Source of the DNA: Riptortus pedestris
Lineage: Eukaryota > Arthropoda > Insecta > Hemiptera > Alydidae
Length of the DNA stretch: 64,000 bases
Assembly (NCBI GenBank): GCA_019009955.1
Contig: CM032229.1
Coordinates: forward strand, 144,504,501 to 144,568,500
Direction: 5' to 3'
Below are positions 50,965 through 62,152 of the stretch, piece by piece. Each line of letters opens with the position of its first letter. The first letter of the stretch is position 1. Under the pieces are notes generated by a model. That model ran no database searches. It was not told where the DNA came from and saw only the letters and a list, made by a program, of their open reading frames with translations. Position numbers and translations under genes: made by a program.

Positions 50965-53900
50965 CTGAAATGAAAGAAAAACAGATATATAGAAAAATGT
51001 CAAATTTTAAAGTTCTCAAAATTATATGGTGCGAAAAGTAGTACATTCACACATAATAAAAAATTTGTCAAGCAGGGGCTGCATAAACTAAGCAGATTTC
51101 CCACAGGAGAGTATTTTATATTTCTAAGTAAAAATTCTATGAGTAAAAGTGGATGTTTACTGAGGGCTGAAAACAAGAACATACAAATAGCTCCCTTTAT
51201 ATTATGAAAATAGAGAACAACAATTGCAGAGTATCAATAGTTTAACAAGTTCAGTTGATTAACAGTTTTCAATCCAACTCACAATTACAGAATCCCCCCT
51301 ATTCCTATAAATTTCATTTAAGATTGGACCTTAACAATTTTTGATCCAACGATAATGAAAGCTGAGCTTGATCTTTAGTCTTATAAAAATTGCTTATATA
51401 TCAAGTTTGGAAACAATATGGTGAAAATTGCAACCACTAGAGGGGTAACGTAATTTTGAATGGACCTCATTTTTGTGATCTAGGTAGTATTGACAAAGAA
51501 ATTTGTATACCTTTTTTTAAAATCACATAATGAACACAAACTCAATAGCTGATTTTCCTTAAGAGAAATCTGCTAATACTACAAAGAAACTTTTTTTTAT
51601 TTCAAGTTGTTCTATTAGCGCTTCAAACTCTTCAAAAGTTGTAATTGAATTATAAAGTGCTCTTGTATCTTAATCATTTTCTATCATTACTTGATGATAT
51701 CCAATGATGAGTCTTTATTGCTAGGTAATAGTAGAGCTGTTGCTTAAATTATGAGAAAAGACTTTTAACTATAACTTACCCACTGAAAGAAGGCCAAAGA
51801 TCAACCACAGAATTCCAGCTAAGGTTTCCTTATGTATGAAGAAAACTACAGCTGTATAAATTATTGAAATTAATAAGCCGATAGCAAGCATTATTGCCAG
51901 TATAACCCATGGAAGCATTAGCCAACGATTTCTCTGAAATAAAAATAAATAAATAATTACATTGGGTTTGAAGGTCTAATGATATTTGAGTATTCTCATT
52001 CTGTGTGTGTTTCAAAATAAATACAGGATGGAACAGAGGAAATCATATTTTTCTCTATTTATTTCACTATGTATTTCATTATTCCTCTGCTCCACCCTAT
52101 AGTATCAGTTTTTATTGTATAGCCACATGGGATTGAAGAGATCCATGAATTACAGGAATTCTGAAGCTAGACTTACCCTATCAGTACTCTGAGGTTTAAT
52201 AAAGTTCAAAAGTTTTTTTATTTGACAAAACTAAGAAGATTGAATATGGTTAATCATGTAATTCAGAACATATGGGGATAGGGAGGGGGATCATTCTAAT
52301 GAAAATTCAAACATGTTCCAAATCAGCGTGTATCCCTCTTTTTGCCAATTTAAGCCTAACGATAGGTTTCTCGCAAATCAGTTTAAATCATCTCTCATTC
52401 ATGATTTTCGTTTCTAGGTACAGGGATTGTTCTGATTACTTATTTTTAATGAATATTTTTTTTAATTTCTGAGCATTTATTGGTTCTGAAAATTTAGTGT
52501 AACATCAAACAATGTTAGTAGAAAAATTTAAGGACAGACTTTTATCATTAAATATTCATTTCTGAATAATTTTATAGTCTATGATGTAATTTTCCAAAAT
52601 AAAAATTACACACTTAGTAAATTAAATATACATCGTACAATTCTTTTATCTATCTATCTATCTATATATATAAAATTTATCACAAAGACAAAGACAAATA
52701 ACTTATTAATCTAGCAAAGCTTACCTTCAGTGCTCCAACAATGAGTAGTAGGGAAATAAAAATAGTCATAAATAAATTGATAGCCAGAATGATTTTAACT
52801 GAAACGGGATAAAATTTTAATAGAATCAGAAATACAGAAAATCAAAATATTACAATAGCTTGGCACATTCATAAGTTGTATGGGCTTACCTATTTCTGGT
52901 GACAAGTCATCAATAAGAATTGTTTTCATTTTAACTTTAGTAGTAAGGATGATAACAAGTGTAAATGCTCCAATAAGCTGAAAGAAAACAAATATTAATA
53001 AATGGACGCAATATCTAATTTAATTTCAGATTTTAAAAAAATCAATAAATTATTGTTATTTGTTTATGGCAACTTTGTGGAACTATGGTTGATTGGAAAG
53101 GGCTATCTACCGCTTACCACCCTTTTCTTGCCAGGGTTGGACTAAAGACTTTATTTAAGGAGTTTGTAACTAAATAAACCTCTATTGCTCAGGCGGGAAA
53201 AACCTCACCACTCTAGGTTTACCATGTATGACCAATGCCTTAAACTCACATGGCTAACCTGTGCCCCTCATCACAATTCATTAAATCCTATAGTTACATT
53301 ACTGAGACATTTATTTTTAATATTTTAAAAATAAATTTCTTTATATTGAATATGTGATTTTGACTTGAAAAAATAATTACTACTCACTAAAATGTACTGA
53401 TAAGCCCTCTACCAGTTATAGATTTCCTGCTCCAGAATTTTCTATTTCGAGTAATCTATCAAACTTAGCCCAGGTAAGCCTCTTGCTTTTGCTTCACCGG
53501 ATGTATCATCTAACATTTAGTTTATGTGACCAAACCCTAAATGCATTCTCTGTTATTGCATATATGGTGTCTAGACAATCATACAAACCTATTTGTTTTT
53601 TATTTCTAGATATTTTCCATTGCTGATATTCTTTAATCAAGAAAACCTTTCAAAGTCCTCTTCATATTTGTTTATGTTAGCAGATTTCCCTTAAGGGAAA
53701 TCAGCTATTGAGGTCGTACTCATGATGCGATTTTCGAAATTTTTCTTCAAATGGCCTTCGATCCAACCTAGGAGATGACGAAAATGAGGTCCTTTCATAA
53801 CTGTATATATATATATTTGTTAGCGCTCCAGCGGTTGCAATTTTTGTATGATCGTTACCAAACTCCATATCTAAACGTTTTATGTAAAAATAAAGTTTAA

Positions 53901-56900
53901 GTTCGTTAGAGGCTGAAATCGGACAAGTGGAAGGGGGGTTTAGAGGGGAGGATTTTCAAAAATTCGAAATATCTCCGTTACTATACGTCAGAACGAAAAA
54001 TTGTGTAGAATCAATCTTATTGGTGGTGTTGTGTTACCAGTTTGCAGATTTCTCTAATGCTAAACTTCACATAGGAAATCTGCTTAGTTTACACGTTGTT
54101 ACTCAACGACATTTCAAAATGTTTTCTTGCACCACATTATCTAAATATTTTAAAAAAAGTAATCGATACACTATGCACCACCAACAATTTTTTATAAAAT
54201 TTCCATTCAATGAAGCTCTGAACAAGGATACCAAAGGTGTTCAAAACTTAAAAGAAAAGAAAAACTTCAGTAGCCAATACCCAACTATCCTCTGTCATTT
54301 AAAACCGTGGCTAACTAACTTCCTACAGTTTATTACAGTAATTAACCATGAAATTTATATGTTGCTTTTATTCTAAGAATTTATCATGAATATTTCCCAT
54401 TTTTAAACTTTTCATATGAAAAAAATATATATAAGCTGTGGTTAATTAAATAGAGTAGCTCATGCAATCATTCATTATAGCAGATTTCCCTTAAATATAT
54501 ATATATATCTGTTAACACTCTAGAGGTGGCAAGTTTTGTTTGACCGTTACCAAACTTGATATTTAAACGTTGTATGTAAAACTAAATTTCAAGTTCTTTA
54601 ATGGCTGAAATCTGACCTGTGCAAGGGGGGAGGGGCGGTTAGAGAAATTTAGAAAATTTTTAATATCTACGTATCTCCGTTATTATCCATTGGATTGAAA
54701 AATTGGGGGGGGGAAACAATCTTTTGCAAATGTAATGTAAATGTTGTTATGTATGTTGTCTCACTATCATGATTATTAACTAATATATTTGAATTTTTAG
54801 TTTTCGTCCTATAGTAAACCCCCACTCTTAGTGTTGACAATAAGCTGTTATGTTGTGTAGCACTTTATTTGAAGCCTAAATAGCCAATATTGTTCTCATT
54901 GAACTTTAAAGTTTTGCAATAAATGCAAATACGTGAAGCATGTGGAAAAATGCTGAGTTAACGCAGCCCCTATTTGACAGACTTTTCTTTTTCTTATTCA
55001 CAGCTTTGATCTGTAGGGGTTCACAAAGTGGTGTTCTAACATTTGTAGCCAAAAAAAAGGTTTTCTAACATTTGTAGCCAGTACAAATCATCAGATATTT
55101 CTGGTAAATGAGAACTTGAGGACATTACTATTTGAGTGGAGTCATGTGATATCAGTGTCTAATGTGATAATTATCCAACAATGATGAGGAACTGTATTCT
55201 CTCAAGTGACAAGATCTATTGACACTCGAATACTTTCAAAACTTGTAAAAGAGTTAGAAAAAGACGAGTCTTATTTCCTTTAGGGTTAAAATGTTTGGTA
55301 AGAAGAGAGCATTAAGGCTCACAGGAAAAATTCACCACTGAACAGCATGTACCAGAGCTTCCTGAATAGCTACAATATAACCTAAGACTTGCCAAGATTA
55401 GTAAACATTTTTTTTTTTGGCATAGCCTGCATCACTTCCAAGTGACAAGCAGTTGTTTGTGTTTTTAACTCGAGGGAAGTCTTTCCTTTTCCCTGAAGCA
55501 GGTTTAGATTATAGAATCCAGACCTAACCCTGGCGAAAATCAAAGGTTTTATGTGGCACGCAGAACAGCTATATACAGCTCTGAGAAATAAAATGCTAAA
55601 TTAGGCTGCACTGCTTTTCCTTGCCTTTTCTATCTTTACATCTAAGAACAAACGTTGACAATTAAATTCTCAAAAGATGTTAGTGTTTATCACATGCCTA
55701 GAATAGGGGGAATGTCACCCCACAATTTTTGTGATCTACAAAAATAAAAGTAAAAACTAGAAGAAAAACCAATTACAAATAATCTACATGATCAATAACG
55801 ATTTTATACTAAAATCAATTAAGAAAATATGTGAAAGTCTACTACTGGCTAGGGATAAGGTCTAGAGAAGTGAAATTAAATTTAAGTAAGAACAAGTTCT
55901 GTTAAATTTAAATATACAGTATTGTGTTTACTATTTGTTTTACAAGAATTATTCAAATGGAATCATACAAATATTTTTTTTGTAAGTCTATTATATAATT
56001 AATATACATAATATGAAGTACACTGATCCATGTTTTCTGATCCATTCCCCAAAAGAAATGTAATTGTTATCTATGGTGTTTATTATTATGTGGATATAGA
56101 CTGGAGACTCCAGTCTATATTCGTCACCAGTCATCGGCAACGAAAAGATTTTTTAAACAAATTACAATGAGTGGAAGTGAAAGTCCTTATATTTTGGTGC
56201 AGAGGAGTAGAGAGATTATTTTCTTTTGCCTTGATGGCAAAAGACCCAAAATCAAATAGCCTGTCTTACAAAAATTCTGAGTTAAGAGTAATTTTAATGG
56301 CTAATTTGTTTAAATTTTAAAGTTTAAAAGTATTATTTAATTTCATTCGACTTGGGGAAAATATAAAAAGGAATTTGCATTAAAATTGTTTTCTGTAATT
56401 ATAATAATGTAGTATAGTAATATAATAAAACTTTGAACATAAAGACATTAGATGTTGTTATTTCTTAACAGCCTCAAACACTTCAGTCAGTGTTTCACAC
56501 AGTTTTTTAAAGTAACTACCCAAGTAACCGTAGTTGCAGCCACAATTACAGTTACAATTACTAACTGTAGTACTGATTTTCTCAACTACTAACTGTAGTT
56601 GTGAAATTTCAATTACAATTACTTCAGTTGAAAAATGTAGTTGCCTATTACCAATAACTAATTACATTAGTAGTTGTAATTGTAACTATATTTCAACTAA
56701 TGTAGTTATAACTTGTAATTGTAATTACAATTTTGCCCAACTCTGTTATTCAATAAATACCTATATGATTTACAGTATGTTTATTAACACGGTGAAAATA
56801 AGTAGTTTTCTTTCATTCATTAATTAATGTCATGTGATTTTGTAATCTAAGTCTAACTTTGAGTGTGGGGCTCAAGCTAACCATGTGTTTTGGTTTTAAT

Positions 56901-57619
56901 CTCACATGGAGTACATAGTGGCGTGTTTGATTCAAGCCTGTGCCGTGATTAGGAGTTTATTTGGTCACAAACTCATAAAGTAAAATCATTAGTCTCACCC
57001 TGGCAATAAAAGGGTGGTACCCTGTAGATAACCCATTGCAGTTAGCCTTGTATCAAATGTTGGACAATAATAAATAATAATAATAACTTTGAGTAATGGA
57101 AATGTTCAGTGTCTGCAGCCTACACCAGGTTACTGTTCTGATGAACAGAATATTGTGAATATTCAATTAAACAAAGTGGGGAAGAAGAGGGAGCTTCCCC
57201 AATGCCTTCTGCATCAAAATAAAATTCAAGAAAAATTGGGAGAGTGGAAAGAACTTCACTTGAGGGAGAAATTGTTTCTTAAACTGATTATTGAAAGGCA
57301 TTTCACTGTCACTATTAGTGTCCTAAAAATATCTTTAAAATATCTTCAGATTTGACAACAAGGAGGAAAATGTCTCAAAATGATAGGAAGTCCATACTCT
57401 GACTATATCTAATTGGCATTTTAATTATTTTTATTACTTGCCCATTTTCTGTTTACATGCATTTATTATTCTACCTATGACTTATTTTATATATGAATAA
57501 ATAATCTTAACAATAACAGAAAAATGAAGAAAAAATTGATTTCTTACCATTCCTAAAATTCCAGTAATAACTGTACCAATTTTTAGGTTGAGACCACAGC
57601 AAGAATTTAAGACAGGCAT
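50861..57619 (-). CDS. Four-transmembrane protein, DUF4728-like, five coding exons
   Basis: Coding exons in order on the minus strand: 57619-57548, 52977-52890, 52798-52725, 51933-51780, 50964-50861. All junctions have GT/AG and the frame is continuous, giving 163 residues. The start ATG (57617-57619) follows an acceptor by only four bases, so a 5' UTR exon lies further upstream. Four hydrophobic stretches are evident: residues about 12-36, 54-76, 83-111 and 115-141. The N terminus (MPVLNSCCGLNLKIGT), the PW motif at the start of segment 3 (RNRWLMLPWVILAIMLAIGL) and a tail rich in charge and Tyr/Arg (SYYKLLEEEKGRGPYGRTPT) resemble insect proteins annotated as DUF4728, whose function is unknown. 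YKLL just after the last segment fits a YxxPhi sorting signal, so an endosomal or lysosomal membrane location is possible (inference). The large first intron is full of mobile elements. Confidence 0.85.
51066..51576 (+). mobile_element. Helentron-like element, nearly full length, in an intron of the DUF4728-like gene
   Basis: The 5' end reads TGTCAAGCAGGGGCTGCATA, AACTAAGCAGATTTCCCAC. The body includes TTTGATCCAACGATAATGAA, TATCAAGTTTGGAAACAATA, CAACCACTAGAGGGGTAACG and TTGAATGGACCTCATTTTTG. The 3' end is CTCAATAGCTGATTTTCCTT then AAGAGAAATCTGCTAA. It lacks the microsatellite. Confidence 0.75.
51780..51933 (-). CDS. DUF4728-like gene, coding exon 4
   Basis: 154 bp, acceptor tttcag, donor GTGG|gtaagt. 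It encodes RNRWLMLPWVILAIMLAIGL (PW motif and membrane segment 3), a short polar turn HKET and the start of segment 4 (LAGILWLIFGLLSV). It ends after the first base of an Ala codon. Confidence 0.88.
52725..52798 (-). CDS. DUF4728-like gene, coding exon 3
   Basis: 74 bp, acceptor gtttcag, donor CTGAAG|gtaagc. It encodes membrane segment 2 (KIILAINLFMTIFISLLLIV then GALK) and ends in phase 0. Confidence 0.87.
52890..52977 (-). CDS. DUF4728-like gene, coding exon 2
   Basis: 88 bp, acceptor ctttcag, donor AATAG|gtaagc. It encodes LIGAFTLVIILTTKVKMKTI, then LIDDLSPEI, completing membrane segment 1 and a short loop. It ends after the first base of a Val codon. Confidence 0.87.
53050..53268 (-). 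mobile_element. tRNA-derived SINE, diverged
   Basis: TTGATTGGAAAGGGCTATCT, CTTACCACCCTTTTCTTGCC, GGGTTGGACTAAAGACTTTA, CACCACTCTAGGTTTACCAT, and the head TGGCTAACCTGTGCCCCT. It lies in the first intron of the DUF4728-like gene, in the same orientation as the gene. Confidence 0.75.
53677..54096 (-). mobile_element. Helentron-like element, copy with a clear 3' palindrome
   Basis: The 3' palindrome (28 nt, 53679-53706, one mismatch) is CTTAAGGG-centred. Next come ATTGAGGTCGTACTCATGAT, CCTAGGAGATGACGAAAATG, a short TA run, ACCAAACTCCATATCTAAAC, AAATATCTCCGTTACTATAC, and the 5' end GGAAATCTGCTTAGTTTACA. Part of the 150-codon frame at 53927-54376 is translated from this element and is not a gene. 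Confidence 0.75.
54478..54985 (-). mobile_element. Helentron-like element, partly deleted 3' arm
   Basis: TAGCAGATTTCCCTTAAATA runs straight into (TA)n, CTGTTAACACTCTAGAGGTG, ACCGTTACCAAACTTGATAT, TACGTATCTCCGTTATTATC, AGTAAACCCCCACTCTTAGT, and ends TTAACGCAGCCCCTATTTGA. The inner strand of the palindrome and the following 100 bp are missing. Confidence 0.7.
56525..56745. repeat. Self-complementary GTAATTGTAATTAC-type simple repeat
   Basis: About 220 bp of variations on GTTACAATTAC and GTAGTTGTAATTGTAA in both orientations, able to fold on itself. The 97-codon frame at 56534-56827 is a readout of this repeat, not a gene. Confidence 0.7.
56867..57086 (+). mobile_element. tRNA-derived SINE with (TAA)n tail
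   Basis: Head GGGGCTCAAGCTAACCATGT, a B-box region GGCGTGTTTGATTCAAGCC, CACCCTGGCAATAAAAGGGT, GGTACCCTGTAGATAACCCA, and the tail ACAATAATAAATAATAATAA. It lies about 460 bp upstream of the splice donor of exon 1 of the DUF4728-like gene, that is in its first intron. Confidence 0.8.
57548..57619 (-). CDS. DUF4728-like gene, first coding exon
   Basis: 72 bp, 24 codons: MPVLNSCCGLNLKIGTVITG then ILGM, ending in phase 0 at donor ATG|gtaaga. It includes a CC pair (possible palmitoylation site) and the first half of membrane segment 1. The exon extends four bases upstream of the ATG to an acceptor (gtttcag on the minus strand). Confidence 0.85.
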
Positions 57620-57916
57620 TTTTCTGAAACAAAAAAAAAAAGAAAATGTAGTATTATATTTAAAAAATTAATAAACTTAAATAAATAGAGAAGGAAAAGC
57701 AATCATATAATAACTAATAGATTCCTGTTGGAATGAGTGGCTTCTTTCCAAACAAATGAGCTGAGTTACTGCAAAAATATTTACTGAAGAGTGACGTACC
57801 AAACGTCAACATCTATGGTTAATAGAAAATTCTGCAGTGAGGGTATTATTTTATTACAGAGGTCTTTCAAATTTAATGGAACTAATACATTGTGTAGCAG
57901 TGTGGATAAAACTATT

Positions 57917-58580
57917 TACAGATTTCTCTTAAGAGAAATAAACTATTACTATTGTTCTCGTTATGTGACTTTCCAACAAAATTCTTCAAATGCCCATCCG
58001 TCCTACCTAGAAAATAATATATATGAGGTCTGTTCAAAATTATATAATTGTCTGTTTACGCTCTAGAGGTCATAACCTTTGTTTGGCCGTTACCAAACTT
58101 AGTATTTATGTAATTAAAATGGAATTTTATGTAAAAAAATGATCAAATTCATTAATGGCTGAAATGTAACTGGGGGGAGGGTAAGAAGGGGAATTTCGAA
58201 ATATCTCCAATATTGTACGTCAGCTCGAAAAAGTGTATAGAACAAATCTTATTGCAAATTAAATTGTCTATAAATATTGTTATATGCGTTTTTTCACTAA
58301 ATTGATTATTAACCGAGATATTTGTAAGTTTTTGTTTTCAACTTTCATTAAACCCCCACCAATACTACTCAGGTCAATATTTAAATTAAGCTGATAAATC
58401 ATGAAGCACTTTATTCCAAGCTTAAATATAGATATTGTTCTCATTGAAGTTTTAGCAGAGTTTTGAACGGACCTCATTTTAGTCATATCCTAGGTAGGCT
58501 CATGGGCATTTGAAGAAATGTTTTGAAAAACACGTCAGTTCAACCTCAATAGGTGATTTACCTTAAGGGATATCTGCTAA
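57917..58580. mobile_element. Composite of two Helentron-like 3' ends facing outward
   Basis: The left edge is a minus-oriented 3' palindrome (CAGATTTCTCTTAAGAGAAA). The right edge is a plus-oriented 3' end (CCTCAATAGGTGATTTACCT then TAAGGGATATCTGCTAA), preceded by TTTTGAACGGACCTCATTTT. The two partial copies therefore meet head to head, and neither has a 5' end. Confidence 0.65.
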
Positions 58581-58589
58581 TATAGCTAT

Positions 58590-59714
58590 ATTTGTCTGCT
58601 ATTGCTCTAGTGGTCGCAATTTTTGTTCAATCGTTACCAATCTCGATATTTAAACGTTTTGTGTAAAAATAAAGGTCAAGTTCGTTAATGGCTGAATTCG
58701 GACTGGGAGGGGGAGCGGATTTTGAAAATTCAAAATATCTCCGCTAATATACGTCAGATCGAAAAAGTGTTTATAACAAATCTTATTGCAAATTAAATGT
58801 TTTGTAAATAAATGTTATATTCTAAAAATTCTATATAATTAGGGGTTTAAAGGGGAATTTCGAAAATTCAAAGTATCTATGTTACTGTAGGTCGGAAAAT
58901 CGAAACATTGTATAAGAAAATCTTATTGCCAACTGAAAGATCTATATATGTTTTCCTATACATCATGTCTGTATCATGGATTTTAACCAAGATATTTGGA
59001 TTTTATAGTTTTTGGCTTTCAGTAAACCCCCACTACTTCTCGTCATATTAGCTGAAATTTGAAAATTCCAAATATCTCCGTTACTATAAGCCGGGTCGAA
59101 AATGTGTATAGAGTGAATCTTATTGCAAATTAAATTTACTATGAATATTATCACATACGTTTATTCCCTATCTTGAATACTAACCGAGATATTTGCAAAT
59201 TTCAGCTTCCAGCCTTAAGTAAACCCCCACTTCTACATGTGGCACATAAGCAATACTTTGTTATATAATAAACCACATTATTCGAAGCTTAAATACCAAA
59301 TATTGTTTTCCAGAGAACTTTATTATACGAGATAGATGCAAATATGCTCTTGTGACCCCCCCCCCCCCCCCTCAAATTAAATTCTTGGGCTACTAATATT
59401 TATGAATTGAGGTAAAAATTATTCTTATTCCTTATAAATTACAGTACTAAGTAGAGGACATAGTTTTCAATAAAATGAATATGCTATATTCTGATATGTT
59501 TCAGTTATTGTAATGAGAATTTTTTCTCCGGTGGCAGACCTGTTTGTTTACAATTGAGACGCTTCCAGCCGACAGGGGAAAGAATTCTTATTACCGTTTG
59601 TAGTTATTCACATAATATTCACGGCGGTGTTGTAGCAGTATGTAGGTTTATCAATTATTAAACTTCAGGAGGGAAATCTGCTTAGTTTACGCAGCACCCT
59701 GCGTGAAAGACTTT
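58590..59714 (-). mobile_element. Expanded Helentron-like element with internal tandem repeats
   Basis: It starts at CTAGTGGTCGCAATTTTTGT and lacks the 3' palindrome. The segment GAAAATTC..AATATCTCCG..AC..ATACGTC..CGAAAA, followed by AATCTTATTGC, occurs three times (about 58725, 58855, 59058). There are a C-run at 59358-59372 and the 5' end GAAATCTGCTTAGTTTACGC at 59683. At about 1.1 kb it is roughly twice the usual length. Confidence 0.65.
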
Positions 59715-59717
59715 CTG

Positions 59718-59839
59718 TTAGCAGATTTCCCTTAAGGAAAATCAGCTATTCAGGTCGTACTCATGACGCGATTTTCGAAAATTTTCTTCAAATGTCCATC
59801 GATCCTACCCAGGACACGACGAAAATGAGGACCGTTCAA

Positions 59840-59891
<52 letters not shown>

Positions 59892-60153
59892 GTTTGATCG
59901 AAAAATTGTATAGAACCCATCTTATTGTAAATTTACTATAAATATTTTTATATACATTTATTCTCTATCTTCAATATTAACCGAGATATTTGTATTTTTA
60001 TTAAGTATAAGTATGGTCGCTTCTATTCGTTTCTGGCGAAAGCTAGTTCGGCCGTTTCCGTAACTGTTCGGCATTCGTATGGAGTTTTATCTATTGTATA
60101 ACTTTACAAGGGGAAATCTGCTTAGTTTACGCAGCCCCTGCGTGACGGACATT
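59718..60153 (-). mobile_element. Helentron-like element with a long (TA)n core
   Basis: Begins TTAGCAGATTTCCCTTAAGG, then TCGTACTCATGACGCGATTT, CAGGACACGACGAAAATGAG, (TA)n at 59843-59890, CGTTTGATCGAAAAATTGTA, ATATTAACCGAGATATTTGT, and ends GAAATCTGCTTAGTTTACGC, AGCCCCTGCGTGACGGAC. It abuts the previous copy within about 5 bp. Confidence 0.8.
59843..59890. repeat. (TA)n microsatellite inside a Helentron-like element
   Basis: About 24 uninterrupted TA units, directly after GTTCAAAAC of the element. Confidence 0.95.
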
Positions 60154-60159
60154 TCTCTT

Positions 60160-60400
60160 TAGTGTCATAGGAGGCTTGCTGGTTGACTCTCCTAGTGAGC
60201 GTATGCCTCGGCGATGACGTGTCAGTGCCGGAGTTGGCAAGAAGCTGGCTCACTGCTAAATCCATAGCCCCGACTTTCTATTCGTGTAGAGAGACCTTAC
60301 ACTGCTTTCACAACAAACCCAGGGATCCCACCCTCAACATCCCATCACTGCCCCCCTCGCCGGCTGCCTCCTTACCTCACTCCAACAAGCAGGGGTCGCG
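60160..60400. other. GC-rich segment between element copies
   Basis: Markedly richer in G and C than the rest of the window (for example GCCTCGGCGATGACGTGTCA, CCCCCTCGCCGGCTGCCTCC). It is followed by AAGCAGGGGTCGCGTTCACT then TAGCAGATTTCC, a rearranged element 5' end. A 102-codon frame (60183-60491) crosses it but shows no known domain. It could be a captured genomic fragment. Confidence 0.4.
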
Positions 60401-60581
60401 TTCACTTAGCAGATTTCCGCTCAATAGAAAATGCCAAGTTGATGATCATATATCTCCATCTATTCTCTATTTTCCCCACAGTTTGAAGTAATGTCAACAG
60501 AGATTATAACGTCAGTTGTGATGTTTAGTGACAGGCACTTAAAGTGAATATTGAATGAGTAGAAGTGGACCTTGGCAATAA

Positions 60582-61146
60582 AGTCCGTCAACGTCGTAGG
60601 GGCTACGTAAACTAAGCAGATTTTTCACGTTAAGTTATACAATAGAGAAATTTCAGGAGATCCGAACAGTTACGGAAACGGTCGAACTAGGTTTTGGCTG
60701 AAACTCACGACTAGAACCGAAGTTAGCTGATCTCATCTCGTCCGTTATGCGCACACACTTAATAAAAATGCAAATATCTCTGTTAATATTCAAGATACAG
60801 AATAAATGTATATGACAATATTTATAGTAAATTTAATTTTCAATAAGAGTGGTTCTATACAATTTTTCGAAATCCTCCCTTCTATAACCCAACCCCCTCC
60901 CACTGGTCCGATTTCAGCCACTAACGAACTTGATCTTTATTTTTACATAAGACGTTTAAATATCGAGTTTGGTAACGATCAAAAAAAAAACTGCGACCAC
61001 TAGAGCGTTTACAGACAAATATATATATATAGTTTTGAACGGACCTCATTTTCATCTTCTCCTAGGAAGGATCGATTGACATTTGAAGACAAATTTCGAA
61101 AATCGCGTCATGAGTACGACCTCAATAGCTGAGTTCCCACGTGCTA
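60582..61146 (+). mobile_element. Helentron-like element, near full length
   Basis: 5' end AAGTCCGTCAACGTCGTAGG, GGCTACGTAAACTAAGCAGA. The body includes TATCTCTGTTAATATTCAAG, TCGAGTTTGGTAACGATCAA, GCGACCACTAGAGCGTTTAC, (TA)5, GAACGGACCTCATTTTCATC and CGCGTCATGAGTACGACCTC. The 3' end (AATAGCTGAGTTCCCACGTG, CTAG) has lost the inner palindrome arm. Confidence 0.75.
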
Positions 61147-61188
61147 GCGATCTCATCTCACTATATAGTCTCTATTTATACGTAAAAT

Positions 61189-61974
61189 GTCCGTCATGTA
61201 GGGGCTGTTTAACTAAGCAGATGTCCCACTGGAAGATTTACAATAGATAATTCTACATACTGGTAACACCACCTTGAATATTAAGTGAATAAATACAAAC
61301 GGCAATGAGAAATCTTTCAGTCAATTTACTGGATATTCTCTACAATGGAAAGCGGGTCTGAATTATAAACTAACAGTTTAGCCAACCTTGCAGGGCTGAA
61401 TAGATAGATTAAAATATTCTAGACCTGAAAGAGAAACAATTAATAAAATATATGCCAGTATAACATATTAATTTTATTGATAATTATTTACTTTAGGTAG
61501 TTCTAATTTGTAATGAATCAAAATAACTTTTAGCTCAATCACTCATATTTTAGTAATCCAAGAACAGGAGGGGGGGGGATCAAGAAAACGTATTTGCACA
61601 TATGTTACAAAGTAAAAGTTCAATGGAAACAATACTTGGTATTCAACATAGGAATGAAGTGGTGCATTATGTAACACCTTATTGTTAATATGACATGGGC
61701 CGAACACTAAAAAATGGAAATATCTTGGTAATATTCAAAATAGAGAAAACATGTACATAACAACATTAATAGAACATTACATTTATAATATGATTAATTA
61801 AATATAATTTTTCGATCGGACTCAAAACAACGGATATATTTCGAATTTTCAAAATATACGCCTCTAAACAATTTTAGCCCCGCTGGTCCAATTTTAGGAG
61901 TTAATGAACTTGATCATTATTTTTACATAAAACGTTTAAATATCGAGTTTGGTAACGGTTAAACAGAAGTTGTG

Positions 61975-62034
<60 letters not shown>

Positions 62035-62152
62035 AAATTTTGAATGGACCTCATTATCCTGAGCAGGATTGATGGGCGCTTGAAGAATTTTTCAAAAATC
62101 CCATCATGAGTACAACCTTACCAGCTGATTACCCCTAAGAGAAATCTGCTAA
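61189..62152 (+). mobile_element. Helentron-like element, long form with (CA)n core
   Basis: 5' end TGTCCGTCATGTAGGGGCTG, TTTAACTAAGCAGATGTCCC. Its 5' region (TACATACTGGTAACACCACC, AGAAATCTTTCAGTCAATTT) is shared with the copy at 63451. It then has a G-run at 61569, TCGAGTTTGGTAACGGTTAA, the CA run, AATGGACCTCATTATCCTGA, and the 3' end CAGCTGATTACCCCTAAGAG, AAATCTGCTAA. Confidence 0.8.
61978..62032. repeat. (CA)n microsatellite inside a Helentron-like element
   Basis: About 27 CA units at the position where sister copies have TA runs, just before the ATTTTGAATGGACCTCATT segment. Confidence 0.95.

Noticed and set aside
53927..54376. 149-codon open frame on the + strand
   Set aside because: Its first third is translated from a Helentron-like element, the rest has no family features, and it has no splice or transcript context. 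Probably chance.
60183..60491. 102-codon frame in GC-rich DNA
   Set aside because: No domain recognised, and it crosses a rearranged element end. Kept only as a possible captured fragment.
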